A stretch of DNA of 64,000 bases from Arion vulgaris (lineage: Eukaryota; Mollusca; Gastropoda; Stylommatophora; Arionidae). A program made the position numbers and the translations under genes. This document shows, one piece after another, positions 1-10,173 of this stretch (position 1 is its first letter; every line of letters starts with the position of its first letter). The notes below the pieces were generated by a model. That model did no database searches. It worked only from the letters and a program-made list of their open reading frames with translations, and was not told the origin of the DNA. Where the stretch lies: positions 70,269,940-70,333,939 of the forward strand of contig CM036754.1 in the NCBI GenBank assembly GCA_020796225.1, given 5' to 3'.

Positions 1-223
1 CACTTGTTAACAACTCTTTGTGATTTATATGTGGTTCGAGCCTAAGAGCGATTGTAAGTTGGACCAGTTATGCGCCTACAATTAGGCCAGCACATCCAAT
101 TTCTGCGACGCTTTTTATTTACTAGGGTAGCTTTCCTAGGCCCCTCCTCAGTCGCCCTCACACATGCCTTGTAGGTCCCAATAGTACTATTCTTGCTCTT
201 CTTGTGACCCCGAAACACACGGA
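1..223 (-). mobile_element. GAA-tailed SINE, form A, cut by window edge
   Basis: Reverse complement of the form A element seen complete at 30561-30822 and 51134-51393. It carries the shared blocks in order: a CCTTGTAGGTC-like block, the GTCG...CGAC hairpin region, GTAGCTTTCCTAGG, the CTGCGACGCTTTTTATTTAC block, and a GTTATGCGCCTAC palindrome. The (GAA)n tail would lie left of base 1. A 20 bp minisatellite starts about 20 bases beyond its 5' end. Noncoding; the family name is mine. Confidence 0.8.
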
Positions 224-243
224 CAGTAAAGAGGAATTAACTT

Positions 244-332
244 GATTGATGAGACACAAACAAACAAATAAATCAGTAGAACAAACAAATAAATCAGTAG
301 AACAAACAAATAAATCAGTAGAACAAACAAAC
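244..332. repeat. ~20 bp minisatellite, about 4 units
   Basis: Near-identical units of the type AACAAACAAATAAATCAGTAG. It starts just past the 5' end of the SINE at 1-223. Confidence 0.9.
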
Positions 333-655
333 TATACTAGAAACGAATATTTCTTAATGGTGAACAATATAAAAACCATTGTTAAATGTCGGGGGAAAAA
401 ATATCAAATTGTAACAATGTAAAGTTGAACGTCAATCTCAAGTTCATTATCGTGAGCTTGCAATATGGTAGTGTAGGATTGTACATAAATGTATCAGAGA
501 TTGTTCTCGATTTCTTGTCGTCTATTCCAGATTCTAGTTGCCATTTCCAGACATAAATAACTCTCAGATAAAGCAATTGTGTCTCTCTGTCCTTGGTTCC
601 AGATCTAATGTCTAATTTATTTGGGATTTATATCAGCCGTGCATGCAACTTGTGT

Positions 656-856
656 CTTGTTAGCGTAACAGAAGTGCAGTGCAAGAAATCTCAAGGACAG
701 ACAGACTTGTTAGCGTAACAGAAGTGCAGTGCAAGAAATCTCAATGATAGACAGAATTGTTAGCGTAACAGAAGTGTGGTGCAAGAAATCTCAAGGACAG
801 ACAGACTTGTTAGCGTAACAGAAGTGCAGTGCAAGAAATCTCAAGGACAGACAGAC
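656..856. repeat. 50 bp minisatellite, 4 units
   Basis: The landmark TAGCGTAACAGAAGTG recurs at 661, 711, 761 and 811, an exact 50 bp period. Unit 2 carries a few substitutions. The open frame at 776-967 is only a reading of this array and is not a gene. Confidence 0.95.
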
Positions 857-930
857 ACGAACATACATATAGAAAATAAACGTGTATGCGTAACAAAAAC
901 AACAGGAACTGTAGAATTTAATGGATGTTT

Positions 931-1200
931 GCCCGTGTGGTGTCAGGCACTAAGAAGCAAAGAATAGACAACTGACGAACACAACTCATGTCGTAAGATG
1001 AGACTGTTGTATTGGCCTAGGGATGGTACCCTAGAAAATAAAAAGCGTCGCAGAAATCTGATGTTCTGACCTACTTGTAGGCGCATAACTGACACAACGT
1101 ACACTAGCTCTTAGTCTCAGATCACATACAAATCACACAGAGTAGTTAACAAGTTGTCGATATGGAGCGTTCAAAGTATAAGAAAAGAAGCAGAAGAAGA
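931..1200 (+). mobile_element. GAA-tailed SINE, form A, full length
   Basis: Starts GCCCGTGTGGTG, contains the core block near 985-1000 and the GTAGGCGCATAACTG block near 1077, and ends GGAGCGTTCAAAG followed by an impure GAAGAAGA tail. It is in inverted orientation to the copy at 1-223. Confidence 0.85.
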
Positions 1201-1236
1201 TTGGATGGTGTTAATAAAAAGAATGAGCAGCTAGAG

Positions 1237-1577
1237 CAATGGTTCTCAAACTCCCTAATACCGCGACTCTTTAATACAGTTCCTATGTTGTAGTGACCCT
1301 CAACCAGAAATATTATTCGTTGCTACTTCATAACTGTAATTTTGCTAATGTTATGAATCGTAATGTAAATATCTGATATGTAGGATGTAATTTCATTGTT
1401 ACAAATTGAACATAATTAAAGCATAGTGATTAGTCACAAAACAATATGTAATTATATACTGTGAAATATTTATTTCTAATTATGATAAATATGTGTTTTC
1501 CGATGGTCTTAGGCGACCCCTGTGTAATGGTTGTTCGACACCCAAAAGGGTCGCAACCCACAGTTTGAGAACTACTG
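1237..1577. mobile_element. Non-autonomous hAT element
   Basis: Inverted termini CAATGGTTCTCAAACT and AGTTTGAGAACTACTG, flanked by AGCTAGAG (1229-1236) and AGCTAAAA (1578-1585), a 6/8 match to an 8 bp target duplication. The interior is AT-rich and noncoding. The terminal sequence and 8 bp duplication are typical of hAT transposons. A second copy lies at 47903-48278. Confidence 0.85.
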
Positions 1578-1585
1578 AGCTAAAA

Positions 1586-2329
1586 TGAAATTGTGAGGAA
1601 ATAAGTGATTATGATAATCTGTAAGAAGAACAAAGTACTACAGTATAACAACCTACGCTTGCAATCTACTTAATATTAATGCTTCACAACGTTGTATTTT
1701 AAAAAGGAAATGAAAGAGAAATCCACACAGCAAGAAAATATCAAATAATTTTTCTCTAAACTTATCAAGGACATAACGGAGACAAAATATTAATTCCTCA
1801 TCCATAATGCTTCATCAACGTCGGATTTAGCAATTCCCAGGAAGACACTTTATTGAGATGCCACTTCCATGTATTCATTCACGTCTCGCTGTATTGTATT
1901 CTTGCGCTGGAAGTCCCCTTCAGAATTATTTATTTTTACAATTCTTCATAACCTGAATAGGGCTTTCATTCACAAAACATTGTTTAGAATATTTGCAAAT
2001 CTCCGTTAGCTGTCACAACCAATAACGCCACCAGCAGGCAGTTCTCTTTATAACAAAGTCGATTTCTATTTTAGAAAGGAATATTAATAGCAAAACCTTG
2101 ACTTTTGAATTAATTCGTCAATAATTAGTTTTAGATCAATGTTTTGTAATAGCTGTATTTATAGAATGATATTTATTAAAGGGGTCCAAATATGGTTTGA
2201 CAGCATACAGAAATACTGTGAAGTATTGATTCATTTGGTTGATAAATATGGACAGATTCGATCACAGACACTTTTTTTATATTTTACCTGTCTTTTTCCC
2301 TTTCAGACACAACTAAAATCTAAATCTAA
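1586..2329. other. AT-rich stretch, no feature recognised
   Basis: No open frame, repeat or RNA gene that I can support. Confidence 0.5.
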
Positions 2330-2735
2330 CATCTAGAGGTAATGTGCTCGTCTGTCGTACCAAAGGTACCAGGTTCGCTCCCTTGTAGAGACATCGGGAT
2401 ATTTTTACAGAGATCCTTGATCTCAGTGTAGGTGTGATCGAGTTTCTAGTCCTGTCGGAGACGGACGATAAAACAAAAATATTGTGTTTAATTTGAGCAC
2501 GTAAAAGAAACCTTCGCAGTTAAAACTCGAGAAGAGCAGGCTGAAAGCTCGCTGCCCTGGTAAAATTGATTAGAAAAGATAACAAATAAAATTCATACTA
2601 AATATCTTCACATCTTCAAAATTGCATCGTGGACCCTCGCTGGTGCTACGGAGTTCGTGCACTGCTGCTGAGACCTTTCTGTGTAAGAAAGAGATCGGAG
2701 CACGCATGGTTCTCCGGTGTAATGTTCGAAGAGCG
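2330..2735 (+). mobile_element. tRNA-derived SINE (family S6)
   Basis: The head has a box A-like segment (AGAGGTAATGTGCTCG) and a box B-like CAGGTTCGCTCCC, as in a tRNA-type pol III promoter. The body contains ATCTCAGTGTAGG, CCTGTCGGAGACGG and GGACCCTCGC blocks shared with 15218, 18175, 36172 and 50060. The tail contains AGAGATCGGAGCAC, which also occurs at the end of an RNase H LINE near 31680. The (ATCA)n end is lost here. Confidence 0.85.
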
Positions 2736-2801
2736 TAAAAATATTTTGTAGAAATTTTTATTTTATTATTTCTAATAAATTTGCCCAGTCTATCTTGCTG
2801 T

Positions 2802-3005
2802 CTTTTTTTTTCGATCCAGAAGCACTTGAGCTTTTCAGCTCTTCCGCTCGGTGCCATGGACATCGTAACCCTTCTGTTCGGTGCCACGAACACCGTAAAT
2901 CTGGGGAATCTGTGGCTTTTCTACCATCCCGCGGAATTGAACCCGCACACACAGAGGATAGTCACCCGTAGTCCATCGCGCTACGAACACGCTGGGCAGA
3001 CGGGC
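2802..3005 (-). mobile_element. tRNA-derived SINE (family S3)
   Basis: On the minus strand the head reads CAGCGTGTTCGTAGCGCG (box A-like), followed by a box B-like GGGTTCAATTCCGCGG. It then has the two paired GTTCGTGGCACCGAA / CCATGGCACCGAG segments and ends in an A-rich tail (T run at 2802-2811). Open frames here are accidental. Confidence 0.85.
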
Positions 3006-3109
3006 ATCTTGTTGTCTTAACTCCTAGGATTGCTTGCTCAAGTCTTTGCAAACATTTTTTGGTCGCAATAGTAATATAGATTTACGGTCCCTGACTTGGT
3101 GCTTTCTTA

Positions 3110-3376
3110 GTTCATAATTTATAAGATGTTCACTATTAAAGCTGTTATGATTAGCGAAGAAATCTCATAATTTATAAGATGTTCACTATTAAAGCTGTTA
3201 TGATTAGCGAAGAAATCTCATAATTTATAAGATGTTCACTATTAAAGCTGTTATGATTAGCGAAGAAATCTCATAATTTATAAGATGTTCACTATTAAAG
3301 CTGTTATGATTAGCGAAGAAATCTCATAATTTATAAGATGTTCACTATTAAAGCTGTTATGATTAGCGAAGAAATC
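3110..3376. repeat. 53 bp minisatellite, 5 units
   Basis: Units contain CATAATTTATAAGATGTTCA and GATTAGCGAAGAAAT and are nearly identical. The array runs directly into the 3' GAA end of the SINE at 3378. A diverged cousin array lies at 3766-3916. Confidence 0.95.
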
Positions 3377-3377
3377 G

Positions 3378-3771
3378 TCTTCTTCTGCGAACGCTCCATA
3401 TCGACCACTTATTAAACCACTTTTTGTGATTTCTATGTGATCTGAGCCTAAGAGCGATTGTGCGTTGTGCCAGTTATTTTTCTAAAGGTGCATAGGCCAG
3501 AACATTCGATTTCTTGCCACGCTTTTTATTTACTACGGTAGCTTTTCTTAGAGCTGTGGGATGGATGGGCTTGCCACTTGGACATCATCTTACTCGTGTA
3601 GGATGATCGGCGTCCGAAAAGTATCAATTGTGGCAAATGTTTGGGCTTGTACCAGTCAAGCCTTTACATTACTTTTCTATCCACGGTGAGTTTATTCCTG
3701 AATAGGAGTATTCTCAGCCGTTTCGGGTCTTGTGTCTACTCTGCATTTTCCCTGTCCCCAAATTCACAGGA
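3378..3771 (-). mobile_element. GAA-tailed SINE, form C (alternative 5' half)
   Basis: The 3' half (plus coordinates 3378-3550) is form A. The rest is replaced by a different ~215 bp module containing GGATGATCGGCGTCCG, CTATCCACGGTGAGTTTATT and CTCTGCATTTTCCCTGTCCC. The same join is seen at 31974-32400, so it is a true subfamily and not a local accident. Confidence 0.8.
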
Positions 3772-3916
3772 TATTCACTGTTAAAGTTGTTTATGATTAG
3801 TGAAGAAATCTCATAATTTATAAGATATCCACTGTTAAAGTTGTTTATGATTAGTGAAGAAATCTCATAATTTATAAGATATTCACTGTTAAAGCTGTTT
3901 ATGATTAGTGAAGAAA
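3766..3916. repeat. ~54 bp minisatellite, 3 units
   Basis: Units of the type ATTCACTGTTAAAG...GATTAGTGAAGAAAT, clearly related to the 53 bp array at 3110-3376. The two arrays sit on either side of the form C SINE. Confidence 0.9.
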
Positions 3917-3977
3917 TGAAGTTAGATATCACTTTCTGTAAAAGAATGGATAGGCTAACATTGAAGAATAAAACCTT

Positions 3978-4490
3978 GCATTTACCTTTGTATTCAGTGA
4001 AACAACACGTATCCTTCCATTTACCTTCGTATTCAGTGAAACAACACGTATCCTTCCATTTACCTTTGTATTCAGTGAAACAACACGTATCCTTCCATTT
4101 ACCTTTGTATTCAGTGAAACAACACGTATCCTTCCATTTACCTTTGTATTCAGTGAAACAACACGTATCCTTCATTTACCTTTGTATTCAGTGAAACAAC
4201 ACGTATCCTTCCATTTACCTTTGTATTCAGTGAAACAACAAGTATCCTTCCATTTACCTTTGTATTCAGTGAAACAACGCGTATCCTTCCATTTACCTCT
4301 GTATTCAGTGAAACAACGCGTATCCTTCCATTTACCTTTGTACTCAGTGAAACAACACGTATCCTTCCATTTACCTTTGTATTCAGTGAAACAACGCGTA
4401 TCCTTCCATTTACCTCTGTATTCAGTGAAACAACGCGTATCCTTCCGTTTACCTTTGTATTCAGTGAAACAACACGTATCCTTCCATTCA
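3978..4490. repeat. 39 bp minisatellite, about 13 units
   Basis: Units carry TTTACCTTTGTATTCAGTG then AAACAACACGTATCCTTCCA. The 39 bp period is a multiple of three, so both strands stay open over long runs. Those frames are products of the repeat. Confidence 0.95.
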
Positions 4491-4546
4491 GAAAAAAAGT
4501 GTAATGCCGTTACCGTTTAGCTATATTTTAAAATGACTAATTATAC

Positions 4547-4746
4547 TTTTTTTTTTTCCAGAAGCACTTGAGCTTTCAACTCTTCGGCTCGGTGCCATGG
4601 ACATCATAATCATTCGGTTCGGTGTCACGAACGCCGTAAATATTGAGAACCTTTGGCTTTTCTGCCATCCCGCGGAAATTAACCGCACTCACAGGGGGCT
4701 TGTCACCCATTGTCCAACGGTCTACGAGCATGCTAGGCAGGTGGAC
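4547..4746 (-). mobile_element. tRNA-derived SINE (family S3)
   Basis: A-rich tail at 4547-4558, then the GAGCTTTCAACTC palindrome, the CGGCTCGGTGCCATGG block, the box B-like region near 4675 and a head ending near 4746. It is more diverged than the copy at 46792. Confidence 0.8.
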
Positions 4747-4805
4747 AAATGATACTTATTAACAACAGTTCCACACCTTTCTTAGCCAGTAAACATTAAG
4801 TTATA

Positions 4806-5270
4806 ATTGTCTATTACCTTTCCCCAGGTGGCTGATGGAATTGTTTGTCACCACTCTTGCCTTTTAGCAGCGTAGGGGGTGGGAGCTTTAATTTGCTTCT
4901 AGAGCCAGATGAGTCGCCTTTATTATGTTCTATCTATGTTTATTTAGTAGGGTCTTGATAGTGTCTATCCATCTTTTGTCATTGTTTTCCCTTAGCTCTA
5001 GTACAGGGCCGTGCGGTATATTTCTCAGTATGATGCAAGTCTTCGAAATGCCGCCCCTTAAATGATTTTTATTTAAAATAACCTTCAATTGTTATTTTGA
5101 CTTCGTTGCTCATGCCGTCCCCTTATGGTGCGGTCGCCTCTCAGTATCATAACACGGCACTGTCCTGCTCCAGTACCTGATCTCTTTTTATTGTATACTG
5201 TTATTATTGGTTGACTGTATTCCATTCTCATTAAATGTCCCCAACAAATACATTTGTTGTCTTTCAATGT
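4806..5270 (-). pseudogene. LINE 3' tail (L3 type), split by a MITE
   Basis: Minus-strand remnant of the C-terminal tail of a non-LTR retrotransposon polyprotein, homologous to 34215-34560 and 61285-61545. It covers the end of the ORF after the RGRPRKRW motif. The two parts, 4806-4995 and 5176-5270, are separated by the 164 bp MITE at 5004-5167 with its target duplication. Stops and frameshifts make it non-functional. Confidence 0.7.
5004..5167 (+). mobile_element. MITE with CAGGGCCGTGC terminus
   Basis: Termini CAGGGCCGTGC and CGGCACTGTCCTG. Flanked by CTCTAGTA (4996-5003) and CTCCAGTA (5168-5175), a 7/8 match. It interrupts a LINE tail whose uninterrupted version lies near 34400, so the pre-insertion site is visible in the same window. 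The 8 bp duplication suggests a hAT-like mobiliser. Other copies are at 33132 and 37604. Confidence 0.85.
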
Positions 5271-5394
5271 TTTATTCGGAGCCTGAAGTTATAATATCAA
5301 CTCGGTGCCTGAAGTTATAATATCAACTTAATAGAATAAATCAGATCGCTGATAGATACCAAAAAAAAACCTGATCCTTGTCCTACTGTGAACT

Positions 5395-6245
5395 CAAACG
5401 TTAATGTGTCGGTCTCTCAAAGAGTGGACTCCGATATGTTATTGTGTCGGTCTCTCAAAGAGTGGACTGTGCTATGTTATTGTGCCGGTCTCTCAAAGAG
5501 TCGACTGTGCTATGTTATTGTGTCGGTCTCTCAAAGAGTCGACTTTGATATGTTATTGTGCCTGTCTCTCAAAGAGTGGACTCTGATATGTTATTGTGTC
5601 GGTCTCTCAAAGAGTGGACTCTGATATGTTATTGTGTCGGTCTCTCAAAGAGTCGACTGTGATATGTTATTGTGTCGGTCTCTCAAAGAGTCGACTTGTA
5701 TGTTATTGTGTCGGTCTCTCAAAGAGTCGACTGTGCTATGTTATTGTGTCGGTCTCTCAAAGAGTCGACTTTGATATGTTATTGTGCCTGTCTCTCAAAG
5801 AGTCGACTGTGATATGTTATTGTGTCGGTCTCTCAAAGAGTGGACTCTGATATGTTATTGTGTCGGTCTCTCAAAGAGTCGACTGTGATATGTTATTGTG
5901 TCGGTCTCTCAAAGAGTCGACTCTGATATGTTATTGTGCCTGTCTCTCAAAGAGTCGACTGTGATATGTTATTGTGTCGGTCTCTCAAAGAGTCGACTCT
6001 GATATGTTATTGTGCCTGTCTCTCAAAGAGTCGACTGTGATATGTTATTGTGTCGGTCTCTCAAAGAGTGGACTCTGATATGTTATTGTGTCGGTCTCTC
6101 AAAGAGTCGACTGTGCTATGTTATTGTGCCGGTCTCTCAAAGAGTCGACTGTGCTATGTTATTGTGTCGATCTCTCAAAGAGTCGACTGTGCTATGTTAT
6201 TGTGTCGGTCTCTCAAAGAGTCGACTGTGATATGTTATTGATTTG
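5395..6245. repeat. 38 bp minisatellite, about 22 units
   Basis: Units carry TGTTATTGTGTCGGTCTCTC then AAAGAGTCGACTGTGATA, alternating between GTCGACT and GTGGACT variants. There are no unique spacers, so this is not a CRISPR array. The array ends about 6 bases before the GAA tail of the SINE at 6252. Confidence 0.95.
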
Positions 6246-6251
6246 AAGAGA

Positions 6252-6525
6252 TTCTTCTACTTCTTCGTACGCTCCATATCCACCCCCTGTTAACCGCTCT
6301 GTGATTTGTATGTGATCCGAGCCTAAGAACGAATGTACGTTGTGCCACTTATGAGCCTAAAGTAGGCTAGCACATCCAATTTCTGCGACACTTTTATTCA
6401 CTGGGTAGCTTCCTAGGCCCCTACATCAGTCACCTCTTACGATATGATTTGTAGGTCGCAGTGATACTACTCTTTGTTCCTTGTTTGCGACCCAACCCCC
6501 AACCCCCACACCCCAACACACAGGA
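6252..6525 (-). mobile_element. GAA-tailed SINE, form A
   Basis: Carries the TTCTTCGTACGCTCCATATC tail end, AAGTAGGCTAGCACATCC, the TTTGTAGGTCGCAGTG block and a CAACACACAGG 5' terminus. The 5' region has a C-rich expansion at 6492-6515. Confidence 0.85.
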
Positions 6526-6604
6526 GACGTTTAGAGATTTAGTGGATAGGTTCATCATTGATCAAAGCACAGTATGTGGTTAGGGGGCCAGTAGAATAGT
6601 TACA

Positions 6605-6985
6605 AAAGAAAACATGTAATGCTTTTTGCTGTGTCAATCGCCCGATTGTTGTGTGTGTTCAGAAAATGTCAGACAGCGGTTATGATGAACCGACTCAAAT
6701 CTACCTTATGATGTGATATTACGTTTGCTGAAAGCCGGATTTTGTCGTGATTGATGTTCTCTTCGACAGGAATTGCAATTCAAGTGATGAACAGTTTTGT
6801 GTTGACACTTTAGCGACGGCCATATGCATTTATGCGGTGCAGTTTGCTGTTTCATTCTGGAATTAGTTCACAAACGAGAAAGTTAGCATTTCGTGTTATT
6901 TTCGTTGGCACAGGAACGGAGTAAGTATGGGGGTGACCCGTTGCGGCAGAACAGTACATATGAACTATGAACAAAAAGAAAATAA
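6605..6985 (-). mobile_element. Fragment of the CAGGGTGTTCAA TIR element
   Basis: Matches, in inverse orientation, the interior of the 28731-29579 element. Shared blocks include GACAGCGGTTATGA, GCGACGGCCATATGCATTTA and the TTCGTGTTATTTTCGTTG block. No terminus is recognised here, so it is a partial copy. Coding content is unclear. Confidence 0.65.
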
Positions 6986-7603
6986 GACTGCAAAAACGGG
7001 AAGACTGTGTTTGCTGGAGTTATGTGACAAAATAATGAAACATTCTATTATTCAGAAACATTTTTTTATTTATTTAAAATCTGGTTGACATTAAAGACAG
7101 CGAAGTAACTTGGGGTGCTAGAAATATATAACGCAGCCGCCACAGCTCCCTCGAGTGCCACTTTGGACAGTGCTGCCTCAGAGACACAACTTAGTCATCA
7201 CGGATAAACGCAAATGACCTGTAGAATAGAATCATCTCAAATGTAAAACTCATTTTGTTGACTTATCTTTCAGACATAGCTTTTGTTTGGTTGGAATGAA
7301 TGTCACATGATATTTACACAGTTACTGTGATTACACAAGATAATGTTAGATAATGAAGCAGTCAATATCAGATTTCATGGTGATTTGGTGGCTAGATTTC
7401 CCTGAGGAAAGGAAAAAGAGGTCGTCTGATGTCTATCTTCATTTGTCGCTGTCGCTCAGAGATAAGGAAAGGCTGGGGTGTATTTAAAACTTACGATAGC
7501 GTAACCAGAATTCGATTTGAATAGGGTAGAGACCTCCTTTTTCATTTTGTTCGCATGAAATAGTGTCTATATATTCAGTGTTTTCTTTTGTATAAACTTT
7601 GCT
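6986..7603. other. No feature recognised
   Basis: Mixed-composition sequence with no open frame or repeat that I can name. Confidence 0.4.
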
Positions 7604-7855
7604 GTGAGCTCTCTGTGGCTAAGTGTCTTCGTTTGCGTTCTGAAGATCGTCGGTTCGAATCCGGACCACGCCATTCTGTTCACATGTGCATTTTTTCCAG
7701 ACACCTCTAGGGTTGTTGTCAGAGCTACGGAGTTTGTGTTTTGTGCAATACTCTAGGTAGGTGGCGCGCCACTTCTATAGAGAGGGACCGAGCTATATGG
7801 GGTAAAACCCGGTGCAATGAAGTCCTTCGCAATTGGCCCGTCAAACTTTACTGAA
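7604..7855 (+). mobile_element. tRNA-derived SINE (family S5)
   Basis: Box A-like TCTGTGGCTAAGTGTC, then an exact box B core CGGTTCGAATCCGG about 45 bases later. The body (TTCACATGTGCATTTTTTCC, AGGTGGCGCGCCACTT, ATATGGGGTAAAACC) recurs at 23715, 57795 and 29660. The head is close enough to tRNA that a pol III promoter is a sound inference. Confidence 0.85.
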
Positions 7856-8129
7856 TTTTCAGCTTTCAGAGATATCCGTTCGGTTTTCTTTCAGTGTTGT
7901 TTTCCTCAATATATCATAATGAGGACAGTTTTGAAGTGTGTACTTTGTAGTCTGAAGAGCATACCCTTGCGTACATGTAGCTAAATTACTAATCTTGAAT
8001 TTTTGTATACACGTGTCTGCGGAGTCATTTGTATCCTGTTCATTGTTCATTTGAAGTTCCCATTTCATCGCATATCGGACATGTCCATAATTGCTCCGAT
8101 CTCCTCCCAAAGTCAGTATTTCAGTGTGT

Positions 8130-8265
8130 TCATAGTTCATATGTACAGTTCCAACTTCACTGCAACGGGTCACTCCATAATTGCTCCGTTCCTGTACCAA
8201 CGAAAATCACACGAAATGCTAACAACTGTCTCCTGTATCGTGAACTAATTCCAGAATGGAACAGC
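8130..8265 (+). mobile_element. Short fragment of the CAGGGTGTTCAA TIR element
   Basis: Same orientation as 28780-28920. It shares CATATGTACAGTTCCAAC, TGCAACGGGTCAC, the ACGAAAATCACACGAAATGC block and AATTCCAGAATGGAACA. Part of it is duplicated in diverged form at 8015-8110. Confidence 0.65.
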
Positions 8266-8607
8266 ATTACCTCCACATTTACGGTCTGGAACTAATTTCA
8301 GAATGAAACAAGCAGTATTTCAGTGTGTTTAGACTAACAACACCAGTTCTGTGTTGATTGATGTAACTACTGAGGTTTCTTCGTGGTTTTCCGTCTAGTC
8401 GCACCTATCGGTATGCATAACTTGCGCAACCAAGATAGAGAATACCATTTATCTTCTTCGTTGAAATCATCAGAGTTCTAATGCTCAAAATGACAGATTG
8501 TTATATTTTGCTCATACTTTTGGTAGTCTCCCTGTGTTAGTATTAGTTTCTATATGATTGCTGTAATCATTCAGAAATATGATTCTGTAATCATTCCTTT
8601 CGTGATC
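8266..8607. other. No feature recognised
   Basis: Nothing supportable beyond a short echo of the preceding fragment near 8285-8310. Confidence 0.4.
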
Positions 8608-9117
8608 TTTTTCTTCAAATGCTCGATATTGACCACTTGCTAAGCACTTTTTTGGTGATTTGTATGTGATCTTCTTCTTCTTTGCGTTCGTTCTTTACGA
8701 CCAATTTTAATCACTCTTTGTGATAGGTTTAATCTTTGCCAAGAACGTGTATACGTTGCACATTGGTTTGGTAGGCCGCTAAACGCATAGACTTCTACAC
8801 GTTTAGGACACATGCATCCGATTTCAGCCAAACCTCCTAAGTCACCTCTTACGACATGCGTGGCAGGTAACAGTGGTTCTATTCTTTACACCCCAAATTT
8901 GGGCCCCGGTAACCACTCGGGCGTGTGATCTAAGAGCGATTGTACGTTGTGCCAGTTATGCACCTACAAGTAGGCCACACATCCAATTTCTGCGACGCTT
9001 TTTATTTACTAGAGTAGCATCCCTAGGCCCCTACCGCAGTAGACTCTTACGACATGCCTTGTAGGTCGCAGTGTTACTATTCTTTTCTCCCCATGCAAAC
9101 CCCGGGAACACCAGGGG
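8608..9117 (-). mobile_element. GAA-tailed SINE, form A, split by a form B copy
   Basis: The form A segments are 8608-8672 and 8924-9117. They are interrupted by the form B insertion at 8673-8923. The second segment has the TTGTACGTTGTGCCAG, ACAAGTAGGCCACAC and GACATGCCTTGTAGGTCG blocks. The target duplication TGTGATCT shows A was there before B. Confidence 0.85.
8673..8923 (-). mobile_element. GAA-tailed SINE, form B, nested in form A
   Basis: A complete 251 bp form B element. On the minus strand the 5' end is CGCCCGAGTGGTTACCGG. It then has the GTAAAGAATAGAACCACTG and GTCGTAAGAGG-type blocks, and ends GCAAAGAAGAAGAA. It is flanked by TGTGATCT at 8665-8672 and 8924-8931. The 5' CCGAGTGGTTA resembles box A of class II tRNAs, but I see no convincing box B. 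Confidence 0.9.
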
Positions 9118-9427
9118 CATCAAGTGCAATAATAATAGTCTTAGAATCACTCAACAATCTAATCAAAGCTACTTGAATCGATAATCCATCGATAAAAGTT
9201 ACATAAATTACAGTAACAGTAGTTGACCAGCAGACAATTTGAGATTAGTTACTGTCAAAGTGTCCATAGTTATCTCAGTTTGTGTCTGGCAATGCAACCT
9301 AATATATGACATCGCAAGGGAGATGATCGTGAAACTAGTGAAACAACCCATCAAATAGAAAAACAGTTCAGGAAATGTAAGGGGAAACAACTGTGTAACA
9401 ATAACAGGGAGAAATATATCAGATACT

Positions 9428-9671
9428 GCCCGAGTGGTTACTGGGGTCCAAATTTGGGGTGTAAAGAATAGAACCACTGTTACCTGCCATGCATGTCGTA
9501 AGAGGCGACTAAGGAGGTTTGGCTGAAATCGGATGCATGTTCCTAAGCGTGTAGAAGTCTATGTGTTTAGGGGCCTACCAAACCAATGTGCAACGTATAC
9601 ACGTTCTTGGCAAAGATCAAACATATCACAAAGAGTGATTAAAATTGGTCGTAAGAACGAATGCAAAGAAG
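9428..9671 (+). mobile_element. GAA-tailed SINE, form B, with 12 bp target duplication
   Basis: Runs from GCCCGAGTGGTTACTGG to ATGCAAAGAAG. It is flanked by perfect 12 bp copies of ATATCAGATACT at 9416-9427 and 9672-9683. The duplication length differs from the 8 bp of the nested copy, as expected for target-primed reverse transcription rather than a cut-and-paste transposon. Confidence 0.92.
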
Positions 9672-9799
9672 ATATCAGATACTTAACAAACGTTGTATAG
9701 CTTTCTTCTTGTATCGGGATTGTACCACAGCCAACTCTAATACTGGGTCGTACAACTGACCGAAAATCCCTGACCTAGTTTCAGTTGGAGGAGGGGTAT

Positions 9800-10045
9800 C
9801 TGGAATTTATATCATCATCAAGGTGCGTATCCTTTATAGGACGTTGCTCTCTTTGCAGCACATCTGAAATTCACTCTGTCTCTTGCCAGTTCACCCACTT
9901 CGTCGATGGTCATATTCATGGTATCTTTAATATCTTGTAGCCATCTTCTTCTTGTCTGCCTCTGCGTCCTGGGACCCTGCCCTCTAGTACTGTTCTTCCC
10001 AGGCCATCGTGATGCTTGATGTGACCAAAGTATGTAATTTTTCTG
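9800..10045 (-). pseudogene. LINE 3' tail (L7 type)
   Basis: Minus-strand C-terminal tail of a LINE ORF. It contains the SYKGYAP-like stop region, then LARDRVNF, DEVGE, MNMTI and RRRWLQD segments. It is the same family as 41895-42075 and 48795-49120. In this lineage the segment follows the RT and a GRPRRRW motif. Only the last ~70 codons remain. Confidence 0.75.
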
Positions 10046-10173
10046 TATGGTGGAATTTATATATGTTTGCTATATATGCAAGCTTTTTTTGCAATTTTAC
10101 TCAATTCTATGACTCTATGGTTATTTATTGATGAAAAATATTCATAATACTGATATTTCTTATTGTTAAACTT

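Noticed and set aside
3714..4520. Open frames on both strands (KDTCCFTEYKGKW and SVKQHVSFHLPLY repeats)
   Set aside because: They are translations of a 39 bp tandem repeat whose period is divisible by three; no start context or flanking coding signal.
5388..6241. Cys/Ser-rich frames resembling secreted toxin-like peptides
   Set aside because: Translations of the 38 bp minisatellite without signal peptide or conserved spacing outside the array.
5395..6245. Regularly spaced repeats resembling a CRISPR array
   Set aside because: Whole units are near-identical with no unique spacers, the setting is eukaryotic, and no cas genes are present. It is a minisatellite.
7604..7680. Functional tRNA gene
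   Set aside because: Box A and B are present, but the acceptor and anticodon arms do not pair and the sequence runs on into a repeated SINE body.
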